In this document: one piece after another, positions 21,060 to 29,311 of the stretch | Numbering within the stretch: position 1 is the stretch's first letter | How the letters are laid out: each line of letters opens with the position of its first letter | DNA from: Cryptomeria japonica | Lineage: Eukaryota > Streptophyta > Pinopsida > Cupressales > Cupressaceae | Direction: 5' to 3' | Assembly (NCBI RefSeq): GCF_030272615.1 | Contig: NC_081414.1 | Span: forward strand, 312,060,164-312,124,163 | Length of the DNA: 64,000 bases | The notes under the pieces: generated by a model | The model's database searches: none | What the model was told of the DNA's origin: nothing | The model's input: only the letters and a program-made list of their open reading frames with translations | Made by a program: the position numbers and the translations under genes

Positions 21060-21911
21060 ATGGCGAGTTCGTCAGGGAGAATAGAGGTGGAGAAATTTAA
21101 TGGAAGTAATTTTGAGATGTGGAAGCTGAAGATGGAAGATCTGCTAATAGATCGAGATCTTTGGGATGCTGTTGATGTGAATGTCCAAAGACCCTCAGAT
21201 CCTACTGCAGCAGCTCAGTATGATGTTATGGACCGAAAAGCCAAAGGTCTAATCAGACTGTGCCTGGCAGACTCTGTTCTAATCAATGTCCATGAAGAAA
21301 ACTCTGCAAAGAAGTTATGGACTAAGCTTGGTGAGATGTATCAAGTGAAATCTTTATTAAATCAAATTTTCTTAAGAAAGAAATTGTATTCCTTGAAGAT
21401 GGAAGAGGGTGGACGAATTGCAGACCACCTAGAAGCATTCAATATGATTGTGGCTCAATTAGTATCCGTCGGTGTTAAGATGGATGAGGAGGAGAAATGT
21501 CAGATCTTGCTTTGTTCTTTGCCTGATTCGTGGGATTCTCTTGTTATGGCTATCGGTAGTACTTCTGTTGTTTTGAAATCTGAAGACGTGGTGGGTGCCC
21601 TACTCGGTGAAGAGATGCGAAGGAAGGTATCCATCAGTTCAAAGGAAGCCCTAACCGTTCGTGGAAGACCTAAGGAGAAAGGCAAGAAGAATGAGAAGCG
21701 CGGCAAGTCCAAATCCAAAGGGAGATCGAAATCTCCTGGAAAGTACAAAGTCATTTGCTGGAATTGCGGTAAACCGGGTCACATCCGTAAGGACTGCAAA
21801 GAAGAAAAAAAGAAGAAAAAGAAAAAGTTCGATTCTGATTCTGAGTCCGACAAGGAAGATGGCGATGCATTTATTGCGGCTTTGGCGACTCATGCAGGTA
21901 ATGATGCCTAG
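21060..21911 (+). CDS. C4 Copia Gag
   Basis: An intact 283-codon frame from ATG 21060 to a TAG at 21909-21911. It has the Copia Gag layout: a DUF4219-like start (EKFNGSNFEMWKLKMEDLL, residues about 9-27), a UBN2 region (residues about 60-190, with KKLWTKLGEMYQVKSLLN and RIADHLEAFNMIVAQL), a basic Lys/Arg/Ser linker (about 200-228), a CCHC zinc knuckle (CWNCGKPGHIRKDC, about 232-245) and a Lys-then-acidic tail. Gag packages element RNA in cytoplasmic particles. The stop separates Gag from a protease that continues in the same frame. No ORF1 start other than this ATG is plausible, and it lies about 105 bp after the primer site. Confidence 0.93.
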   Translation: MASSSGRIEVEKFNGSNFEMWKLKMEDLLIDRDLWDAVDVNVQRPSDPTAAAQYDVMDRKAKGLIRLCLADSVLINVHEENSAKKLWTKLGEMYQVKSLLNQIFLRKKLYSLKMEEGGRIADHLEAFNMIVAQLVSVGVKMDEEEKCQILLCSLPDSWDSLVMAIGSTSVVLKSEDVVGALLGEEMRRKVSISSKEALTVRGRPKEKGKKNEKRGKSKSKGRSKSPGKYKVICWNCGKPGHIRKDCKEEKKKKKKKFDSDSESDKEDGDAFIAALATHAGNDA

Positions 21912-24900
21912 CTAATTGACTCAGGTGCATCTTTTCATATGACTTCCAATAGAAATTGGTTTTCTGAATATGAAGGATTTAATGGAGGTAAGGTGTACTT
22001 GGGTGATGATTCACCTCTAGACATTGTTGGTCGAGGTAAAGTTAGAATCAGGTTTTCTGATGGTAGAATAAAAAGGATTAATGGTGTGCTGCATATCCCT
22101 GGATTAAAACGAAACCTGTTATATGTGAGCAAACTAATAGATGCAGGTGTGCAGGTAGTCTTTTCTGAAACAGGATGTAAGATGATTAAGGGTGCTATGG
22201 TAGTTGCTAGAGGTGTCAGGTTTGGCACTTTGTATAAGCTTGAAGCATACACTGTTGAGTGTAATAGCACTTCTGTAAAAAGTAAATCTGTGGATACCTC
22301 ACTGAAAGATTTGAAGGTTTCACCTTCAGCAGATGGAAATGGTTTTTGGGTACCTAAGGGTGCACTTTCGTCTGAAGCAAAGTTACTTGCAGAGAAGACT
22401 ATGTTATGGCACCAGAGACTTGGCCACATTGGAGAAAAGGGTCTAAGGACCTTGAAAAATAAAAATCTTGTTGAAGGTTTGAATGATTGTAATCTTGACT
22501 TTGATTTCTGTGAGCATTGCATTTATGGAAAACAAAACCGCGTTCAGTTTTACTCGAGTTCTCATAAAACTTGTGGTGTTTTGGACCTTATCCATTCTGA
22601 TGTGTTTGGTCCAGTCGATGTCTCTTCGATTGGAAAATCCACATATTATGTTTCATTTATTGATGATTTTAGTAGAAGGACATGGGTATATTTTCTAAAG
22701 AGTAAATCTGAAGTTTTTAGTCATTTTAAAGAATTTAAAGCAATGGTTGAGTTGCAGACTGGAAAGAAAATAAAATGTTTGAGAACTGATAATGGCGGTG
22801 AGTTTTGCTCTAATGATTTTGATAGATTCTGTAAAGACTGTGGAATTAACAGGCAGAAGACAACTCCGTATTCTCCACAGCAGAATGGAGTTGCAGAAAG
22901 AATGAACAGGACACTGATGGAGAAGGCTAGGAGTATGTTGAGTGGTGCTGGTCTCGAACAAAAGTTTTGGGCTGAAGCTGTTGCCACTGCTTGCTACCTG
23001 ATTAACAGGTCTCCTACATCAGCTCTTGTTGATAAAACGCCTATGGAAGCATGGTCAGGTCACAAGCCTTCATTGAGACATCTTAGAGTTTTTGGTTGCG
23101 AGGCATATGCACATGTGCCAAAGGAGAAGCAAACAAAGTTGGAAAACAAGGCTATGAAATGTATCTTCATCGGGTATAGTTATGTTGTGAAAGGATACAA
23201 GCTTTGGGACCCTGTTGCACAAAAGGTAATTCATAGTAGAAGTGTTATTTTTAGAGAAATTAAGTCTCCTTCTGTTACATTGCAGCCAGAACAGACTAAA
23301 AAAAAAGATGTGATTCAACTTCCTTCTACACCTGAAAGAGTTGAATCGAGACCCCTAGATAGGCAAGAATTTGAGGAAAGCTCGTCTAGCTCTGAATCTT
23401 CAGAAGAGGAGGAAGAACCTCCAACTCAGCTTGTTCGAAGGTCTACAAGACATAGACAACCACCTGAAAGGTATTCACCTGATGATTGGAGATGTATTTT
23501 TGCTCTGAATACTAGTGTGGATGAACCAAAATCTGTAGAAGAGGCATTAGGTATGAATGATGCAGAATCCTGGAAGATTGCTATGGAGGAAGAAATGGCA
23601 GCTTTGAAAAAGAATGATACATGGGATCTTGTACCATTGCCTGAAGGACGAAAACCTGTTGGTTGTAAATGGGTGTTCAAGAAAAAGATTGGTTCAGATG
23701 GAAGCATTGAGAAGTATAAAGCAAGGTTGGTTGCAAAAGGCTACTCTCAGGTTGAGGGTGTTGATTACGGTGAGATATTTTCTCCTGTTGCAAAAATGAC
23801 GTCCATTAGATTTTTGCTTTCTATTGCTACTGATTATGATTTAGAGGTTGAGCAAATGGATGTGAAAACTGCTTTCCTTCATGGTGATTTGGAGGAAGAT
23901 ATTTATATGACACAGCCAGAGCACTATGTGGTGAAAGGCAAAAGAAATTTGGTCTGTAAATTGAAGAAATCTTTGTATGGCCTCAAACAAAGTCCTAGGA
24001 TGTGGTACCAGAAATTTGATACATATGTGTTGAGTTTGGGATTTGAACGTTCTAAATCAGATCACTGTGTTTATTATAAATCTTATGGTGATCATTTCTT
24101 ATTCATTGCATTGTATGTTGATGATATGTTATTCATTGGTAAAGGGAAAGGTATGATTTCAGAACTGAAGTCTCAGCTCGCTGCTAAATTTGAAATGAAA
24201 GATCTTGGTGCAGCAAAGCACATCCTTGGGATGGAAATTAGAAGAGATAGGGTGAATAGAAAGCTATGGCTAGGCCAGAGTAAGTATGTGAATTCAGTGT
24301 TACAGAGGTTCAACATGCAGAATTGTAGACCATTGAGTGTTCCTTTTACAGTTGGAATGAAACTATCTATTTCAGATTGTCCTACATCCCCATTGGAGAT
24401 GGAAGACATGAGCAGAGTGCCTTACCAAAGTGCGGTTGGAAGCTTGATGTATGCTATGGTCTGTACTAGACCAGACATTGCCCAAGCAGTGGGAGTACTT
24501 TCTAGATATATGTCTAATCCTGGTAGAGTTCATTGGGATGCAGTCAAAAGAGTCTTCAGATATTTGAAGGGTACTTCAGAGTATTCTTTGTGTTATCATG
24601 GTAATTCAGTTGGAGACATGACTTCCCTTGATATCCATGGTTATGTGGATTCAGATTGGGCAGGTGATATTGATAGCAGAAGATCCACCAGTGCTTATGT
24701 GTTTACTTTGTTTGGTGGTGCAATTAGTTGGATGAGTAAGCGACAGGCTGTGGTTGCTTTATCCACTACTGAAGCAGAGTATATGGCAGCTACTCATGCT
24801 TGTAAAGAGGCCATTTGGCTTAAGAGACTGTGTTCGGATATTGGAATAAAACAAGGTACAGTGACAGTTTACTGTGACAGTCAAAGTGCAATTAGCCTAG

Positions 24901-25103
24901 CTAAGAACCTGACATTTCATGCCCGGACCAAACATATTGATGTTCAGTATCATTTTGTTAGAGGTATGGTCGAAGATGGTAGGGTGAAGCTGGTTAAGGT
25001 GGACACTTTGATGAATGTTGCAGATGCTTTAACTAAGGCTGTGAGCACAGAGAAGTTCAGATGGTGTTCAGAGTCTATGGGCCTTATGGCCCCTAGCAAT
25101 TGA
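21912..25103 (+). CDS. C4 Copia Pol (protease, integrase, reverse transcriptase, RNase H)
   Basis: This frame is in phase with Gag and open for 1,063 codons to TGA at 25101-25103; its first Met is at 21939. Domains in order: aspartic protease (LIDSGASFHMTS, immediately after the amber codon); pre-integrase zinc module (LWHQRLGHIGEKG ... FCEHCIYGKQNR, about 22405-22540); integrase core with catalytic Asp/Asp/Glu in LDLIHSDVFGP, RTDNGGEFCSND and GVAERMNRT (about 22580-22910); reverse transcriptase (about 23625-24350) with VEQMDVKTAFLHGDLEEDIY, LYGLKQSPRMWYQKF and catalytic YVDDMLFIGK; RNase H (about 24630-25060) with DSDWAGDIDSRRSTSAY, TTEAEYMAATHACKEA and CDSQSAISLAKN. All key residues are present. 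Expression as a separate protein is unlikely because the protease motif lies upstream of the first Met. Confidence 0.95.
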   Translation, partial: LIDSGASFHMTSNRNWFSEYEGFNGGKVYLGDDSPLDIVGRGKVRIRFSDGRIKRINGVLHIPGLKRNLLYVSKLIDAGVQVVFSETGCKMIKGAMVVARGVRFGTLYKLEAYTVECNSTSVKSKSVDTSLKDLKVSPSADGNGFWVPKGALSSEAKLLAEKTMLWHQRLGHIGEKGLRTLKNKNLVEGLNDCNLDFDFCEHCIYGKQNRVQFYSSSHKTCGVLDLIHSDVFGPVDVSSIGKSTYYVSFIDDFSRRTWVYFLKSKSEVFSHFKEFKAMVELQTGKKIKCLRTDNGGEFCSNDFDRFCKDCGINRQKTTPYSPQQNGVAERMNRTLMEKARSMLSGAGLEQKFWAEAVATACYLINRSPTSALVDKTPMEAWSGHKPSLRHLRVFGCEAYAHVPKEKQTKLENKAMKCIFIGYSYVVKGYKLWDPVAQKVIHSRSVIFREIKSPSVTLQPEQTKKKDVIQLPSTPERVESRPLDRQEFEESSSSSESSEEEEEPPTQLVRRSTRHRQPPERYSPDDWRCIFALNTSVDEPKSVEEALGMNDAESWKIAMEEEMAALKKNDTWDLVPLPEGRKPVGCKWVFKKKIGSDGSIEKYKARLVAKGYSQVEGVDYGEIFSPVAKMTSIRFLLSIATDYDLEVEQMDVKTAFLHGDLEEDIYMTQPEHYVVKGKRNLVCKLKKSLYGLKQSPRMWYQKFDTYVLSLGFERSKSDHCVYYKSYGDHFLFIALYVDDMLFIGKGKGMISELKSQLAAKFEMKDLGAAKHILGMEIRRDRVNRKLWLGQSKYVNSVLQRFNMQNCRPLSVPFTVGMKLSISDCPTSPLEMEDMSRVPYQSAVGSLMYAMVCTRPDIAQAVGVLSRYMSNPGRVHWDAVKRVFRYLKGTSEYSLCYHGNSVGDMTSLDIHGYVDSDWAGDIDSRRSTSAYVFTLFGGAISWMSKRQAVVALSTTEAEYMAATHACKEAIWLKRLCSDIGIKQGTVTVYCDSQSAISLAKNLTFHARTKHIDVQYHFVRGMVEDGRVKLVKVDTLMNVADALTKAVSTEKFRWCSESMGLMAPSN

Positions 25104-25147
25104 TTCATTGTGTTGACATTCCCTTCCGCTCATGCAAGGTGTTCGAC

Positions 25148-25159
25148 AAGTGGGAGATT
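25148..25159 (+). other. C4 polypurine tract
   Basis: AAGTGGGAGATT directly precedes the 3' LTR start (TGTTGGG at 25160), the expected site for plus-strand priming. Confidence 0.9.
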
Positions 25160-26020
25160 TGTTGGGAAAAATGGTGTCTCAACCTTGCATTTATGTGAGG
25201 TTACTATTTATAGTAAGTTTTCATTTGAGCACGAAATAGTGCGAAACTCTCCCTGAAGCTTCTGGTTGGCTAGATAAGCATTCCGGTAAAGTTTCGTCGC
25301 AAGGTCACAGCTAGTTTTGAAGATATTAAAGTTTTCGTCTTGGAGGGGTGCAATAAAATATTTAAACTTAATTTTGGGGACTTTAGAGGCTCCGAAACGC
25401 CCTGAAAAGTGGTTGTAACCGGCGAAGCCGGTTACGAGGTGATAGAGCACTTCGCGAGCTTTCCGGCGCTTCAAACGGTTCGTCAATCGGACACCCGGTT
25501 CTCAAGTTATGGCCTCCGGAAGTTTGTACTCCTGAAATAGGAAAAATAATTTGTATCGAATACATAAATGAGCTGTAAAAAGGGAGCGACACGTGTTGAT
25601 GTGTGCTTTAACATGTCATAGGGCATCTAGAAGGGAGATAAGGTCGGCTACATCTTATTGGGTGGTTTTAGCCCATGGTTTTGTAATACCGTTTGACGGT
25701 TTCTTGTATTGTATCTCCTATTTATGAGGTGTGTGAGATAGAGGTTGTGTGTAAGAGTCTCATGGCTATTGAGTTGCCTCTGAATCTCTGATTAGTGGTA
25801 CTCCTGCGAAGAGCTTGCTCTGCAAGTATTTTGTAATCTGTTTTTGATTGCTGAATAAAATATTGAGCTGCTTTTGGAGGGTGGGGTTTTTCTCCCGAAA
25901 GGGTTTTCCCCACGTAAATCATTGTGTTGTGGTATGAATGCTATTATATCTATTTCTATTTTCTGTAACTGTTGTAATGATCTGAAAAAGTTTTGCATTA
26001 CCCTCCTCTCAAGGTTAGTG
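25160..26020 (+). repeat. C4 3' LTR (3' end deleted)
   Basis: 861 bases collinear with 20041-20901 without indels. It stops at CAAGGTTAGTG, whereas the 5' LTR continues for 34 more bases to CTTACA. The following bases (GAAGTGTGGAAGTGAGAAC) belong to the C2 LTR. Confidence 0.95.
25415..25435 (+). other. Hairpin in C4 3' LTR, loop GAA
   Basis: Same stems as 20295-20317 (GTAACCGGC / GCCGGTTAC), but with loop GAA at 25424-25426 instead of TTC. The outermost stem pair is lost through a C-to-T change. Confidence 0.95.
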
Positions 26021-26684
26021 GAAGTGTGGAAGTGAGAACTTTGTGAGTGTGTGCAAAACATAGTGAGAGACAACACAGAAAGAGATTGCACACAGAGTGA
26101 TCAGGTGTGAGGATCAATGAAGGCAGAGACATTGTGATGAGGATAGCTAATACTTGTAGATGGTGTGTGATTGAAGACACAGAGAAGAGACAAAGAGTTT
26201 GAAGCAACAATGGCAGAGAACCCAGTTGTATGATCAAGTGCAGAACAATATAGAGAGTTACAAAATATCAATTGTAACAAGGTATTTAAATTGTAACTGA
26301 TATTAAAATTTCTTTATTGTATATCATCTGAGTGGGTGCTCAGATCAGGGGTTGGTGCTCCTTTAGATTGGTGCCCATAAAGTCAGGGGTTGGATCTCCT
26401 TTGGGTTGGTGCCCATAAAATTGTAATTAAAACTATTTCATTGTGAGGCTAGATTAGAGTAGTAGAATCTAGCAACTTTTCTCACTGAGGTTTTTTCCGC
26501 ATTGGGTTTTCCTCATACATTTGGTGTAATGTATGTTCTTGTCTTATGTATGTGTATTTAACATCTCTCTGCATTGACTTTCCTGATTATTATTATTTGT
26601 GTCTACATGCTTAGAAAGTTAATTTTTTTTATCCACTAATTCACCACCCCCCCCCCCTCTCAATGAACTGTTTGTGTTCCTTCA
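26021..26684 (+). repeat. C2 3' LTR, part C
   Basis: Aligns with about 8895-9511 of the 5' LTR (CACAGAAAGAGATTGCACAC, TATTGTATATCATCTGAGT, end TTCCTTCA). It carries a 38-bp tandem duplication at 26345-26420 that the 5' LTR lacks, and a run of C bases at about 26645-26657. Confidence 0.9.
26345..26420 (+). repeat. 38-bp tandem duplication in C2 3' LTR
   Basis: Two copies start at 26345 and 26383 (TCAGGGGTTGG...TTGGTGCCCATAAA). The 5' LTR has a single copy near 9218. Confidence 0.85.
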
Positions 26685-26689
26685 CAAAG
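26685..26689 (+). repeat. C2 target-site duplication, right copy
   Basis: CAAAG, identical to 7283-7287. C1 coding sequence resumes directly after it. Confidence 0.92.
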
Positions 26690-28362
26690 TGGGCATGAAG
26701 TAAGGCAAGGTGAAGCTATTCCACCTAGTAATTATGCATTAAGAAGATCAACAAGACAAATCAAGGCACTAATCAAGTATAATGCCTATGCTCTGAAGAC
26801 TCAAGTAATGAGTGTAGATGAACCTCAAAATTTTGAAGAAGCTAAGGATCGTGAAGAATGAATGAAAGCAATGCAAGAAGAATATGATTCAATTATGGAC
26901 AATGGTACTTGGGAATTAGATGAATTACTTGCAAATAAAATTCTTATAGGCTCTAAATGGTTGTTGAAGACTAATTTTAAAGCCGATGGTACTATTGATA
27001 AATTTAAAGCTAGATTAGTTGGAAAAGGGTACTCACAAAAGGAAGGAATAGATTATGAAGATACTTTTGCATCTGTAGCTAAAATGAATACTATTAGACT
27101 TTTGATTGCACTTGCTACTAAGTTTAAATGGGATCTTCATCAAGTGGATTTTAAGTTGACATTTTTAAATGGTTATTTGAAGGAAGAAATTTATATTGTT
27201 CAACCTGAAGGATTTATAAAGAAGGGAAAAGAACATCGGGTATGCAAGTTAAAGAAAGCATTGTATTCTCAAACAAGCACCAAGATCATGGTATGAGAAA
27301 ATCGATAAATTATTCTTTCAATATGGGTATATCAAGAGTAAAAATGATCCAAACTTGTACATAAAGAATTGTGAACATGGGAATATTGTTTTGATTTCAT
27401 TGTATGTGGATGACTTAATCATAACAAGAAGTGTTATAGATTTGATTAATGAAAGAAAAGTAGATTTATCGTAGGCATTTGAAATGAAGGGTCTTGGCAA
27501 AACACATTATTGTTTAGGAATTGAAGTGTGGAGACAAGATGGTAAGACTTTGATTACTCAAAGTAAGTATGCAAAGAAGCTAATCCAAAGGTTTAAAATG
27601 CAAGATTGTAAGGAAGTGTGTACTCCATTAGAACAAAAAAATTTGTTTTGTTTTGATAATAGTAATACTTTAGAAGTCAATGGGACTTTGTATAGGCAGA
27701 TGGTGGGAAGTTTGAACTACTTGACCCCTACAAGGCCTGGTATTGCATAATTAGTCAGCATAGTTAGCCAATTCATGTCTAACCCTCTTGACCCTCATTA
27801 GAAAGCAGCAAAGAAAGTCATTTGATACCTGTAGGGTACCATAAATGTTAGCATTGAAGATACTAACCATTTGAATGTTAATTTGATAGGTTATTTAGAT
27901 TCTAGTTGGGTAGGTGATCCAAATGATAGTAAGTCAACAATTGGTTATGCATTCAGCAAAGGATTGAGTGTTGTTTCTTGGAGTAGTAAGAAGCAACCAA
28001 CTATTTCATTGTCATCTACTAAAGTTGAATGCAAAGCATTGTGCAGTGCTACTTGTGAAGAAATTTGGCTAAGGTAAATTCTTGAAGATATGGGACGAAA
28101 GCAAGAAGGACGAACTTCAATCGAGTATGGCAATCAAAGTAAAATCAAGCTTGTAAACAATCCAATGTATCATGGAAGATCAAAACACAGTGAAACTCAA
28201 CATCATTTTGTGAGAGAAAAGGTTCAGTCTCTAGAGATTGAGCTACAATATTGTAACACTAATGATGGCATGGTTGGTGTATTCACTAAACCATTGAGAA
28301 AAACAAAGTTTCTAATTTGTAGAGATATGTTAGGGGTTAGTCAAAATTATGGTATTCCTTAA
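26690..28362 (+). pseudogene. C1 pol, second part: reverse transcriptase and RNase H
   Basis: This continues the C1 frame after C2: a linker (AIPPSNYALRRSTRQIKALI) and then reverse transcriptase from about 26860, with NGTWELDELLANKILIGSKW, HQVDFKLTFLNGYLKEEIYI and catalytic YVDDLIIT at about 27403. RNase H follows at about 27880-28300, with YLDSSWVGDPNDSKSTIGYA, SSTKVECKALC and the H-F-V-R-E-K block near 28200. Breaks: a stop at about 26858, a frameshift at about 27270, and stops at about 27473, 27748, 27800, 27823, 27832 and 28075. The last codon before the purine tract is at 28359-28361. Legible but inactive. Confidence 0.9.
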
Positions 28363-28369
28363 GATGGGA
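28361..28369 (+). other. C1 polypurine tract
   Basis: AAGATGGGA immediately precedes the TG of the 3' LTR. Confidence 0.8.
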
Positions 28370-28682
28370 TGTTAGAATAAGTCGTAACAGAATTAGCATA
28401 TCTAGTTGTAATAAAAAACAATAACTAATTGAAAATCTATCCCATGGATATAGTTAGCTTTTAGTTAGTTGTCAAAGAGTCCTTTTGCTAGTCCATTTGT
28501 TTCTATGTGTTGTCTATTGTTTCCAGTCACCTGTCAATCTTTTGTGTTTGCTATCAGTCTATTTAACAAACATTATGAAAGTTGTTTGTCTCAGCTTATA
28601 TATAACTTGTTCAATAAAATATGAATCATTTTTTCCTATTTTTTGTGTGTTTATTTATGTTATGTTGCTCTATTTTTTTTGT
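28370..28682 (+). repeat. C1 3' LTR
   Basis: Starts TGTTAGAATAAGTCG and aligns with the 5' LTR at 4349 onward, including TTGTTCAATAAAATATGAATC. The right end is blurred by a T run, so 28682 is approximate. Confidence 0.88.
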
Positions 28683-28965
28683 TAAGTCCAATTGTAGAAG
28701 TGTGAATTTTGAGTACATGTGGGTACAATACCCGACGTGTATTTACACAAAAATGTATCTGTATCCATATCAAGATACACTGATACATATATGTGTGCCC
28801 TAAGTGGGACATAGGAGTATAAAAAATCTCATAAAAAATGATGAAAAGTAAGTCCAGTCTCACTACCCACGATAAATAACTTCGTAGCCTACAAAAAATA
28901 AGCACTTTTGTTCACACCATATCCATTTAATAGTGGATGACCAAACCCTCATTCTTGTCTTAAAA
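28683..28965. other. Short spacer between C1 and LINE L5
   Basis: No gene is seen. It contains a GATAC/GTATC-rich stretch at 28735-28785 that resembles, in inverted orientation, the GATAC-rich stretch on the other side of C1 at 3945-4000. Confidence 0.5.
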
Positions 28966-29311
28966 TTTTTTTCCTTTTATTTATCAATAAAGGTAGGGCC
29001 ATATTTATATTAATTATGCAAAAATACAGTGCTGACATGACTAGTAGATAATTATCAAAATTCTTGCTGGGAGCATTTGTGAGCCTTCTAAGAATTCAAG
29101 AAGGAGAGCAACGAGACAAGAAGACCATACTAAACATATAGTGTCCTTCCAAACCTAACATATACAGTCTTAAGATAATTAAAAACTATAAGAGTCTGAG
29201 TGGCAGATTCTCTACTGCTAAATTAACAGAGATTTTACTTGTTAAAGCCAAAATTACTCACTCGAGAGTCTAAAACAGTTAAAAAACTTTAAACAGATCT
29301 CAATAAGGAAC

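Larger units (their letters stand above)
20041..26020 (+). mobile_element. Young Copia element C4, nested in C2 3' LTR
   Basis: The LTRs at 20041-20935 and 25160-26020 are nearly identical: 8 single-base differences, all transitions, plus one 3-base loop change over the 861 aligned bases. The interior has a primer site, a 1,347-codon gag-pol frame broken by one stop, and a purine tract before the 3' LTR. The last 34 bases of the 3' LTR and the right target duplication are missing; C2 LTR sequence resumes at 26021 after a gap of roughly 270 bp relative to the intact C2 LTR. This is the most recent insertion in the stack. Confidence 0.95.
7288..26684 (+). mobile_element. Large Copia retrotransposon C2, nested in C1
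   Basis: The ends are TGTTGGCATTGG at 7288 and ...TTCCTTCA at 26684, flanked by the CAAAG duplication. The 5' LTR is 2.2 kb. The internal region (9512 to about 14894) carries Copia gag and pol. The 3' LTR (from about 14895) is interrupted twice, by G3 and C4. Without these insertions C2 is about 9.7 kb. Long LTRs and a long Gag resemble the SIRE/Maximus branch of Copia; this is a judgement by eye. No envelope-like ORF is visible between RNase H and the 3' LTR. The two LTRs differ by many substitutions and indels, so insertion is not recent. Confidence 0.92.
4349..28682 (+). mobile_element. Copia LTR retrotransposon C1, split by nested elements
   Basis: Two diverged but collinear LTRs (4349-4682 and 28370-28682), both starting TGTTAGAATAAGTC, bracket a Copia gag-pol in the order Gag, protease, integrase, reverse transcriptase, RNase H. 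A primer site follows the left LTR and a purine tract precedes the right one. Element C2 is inserted between integrase and reverse transcriptase. Removing C2 and one copy of its target duplication leaves about 4.9 kb, normal for Copia, and the reading frame continues cleanly across the rejoined site. The LTRs differ at many positions and the ORFs carry several stops, so this is the oldest member of the stack. No target duplication could be identified for C1 itself. Confidence 0.9.
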
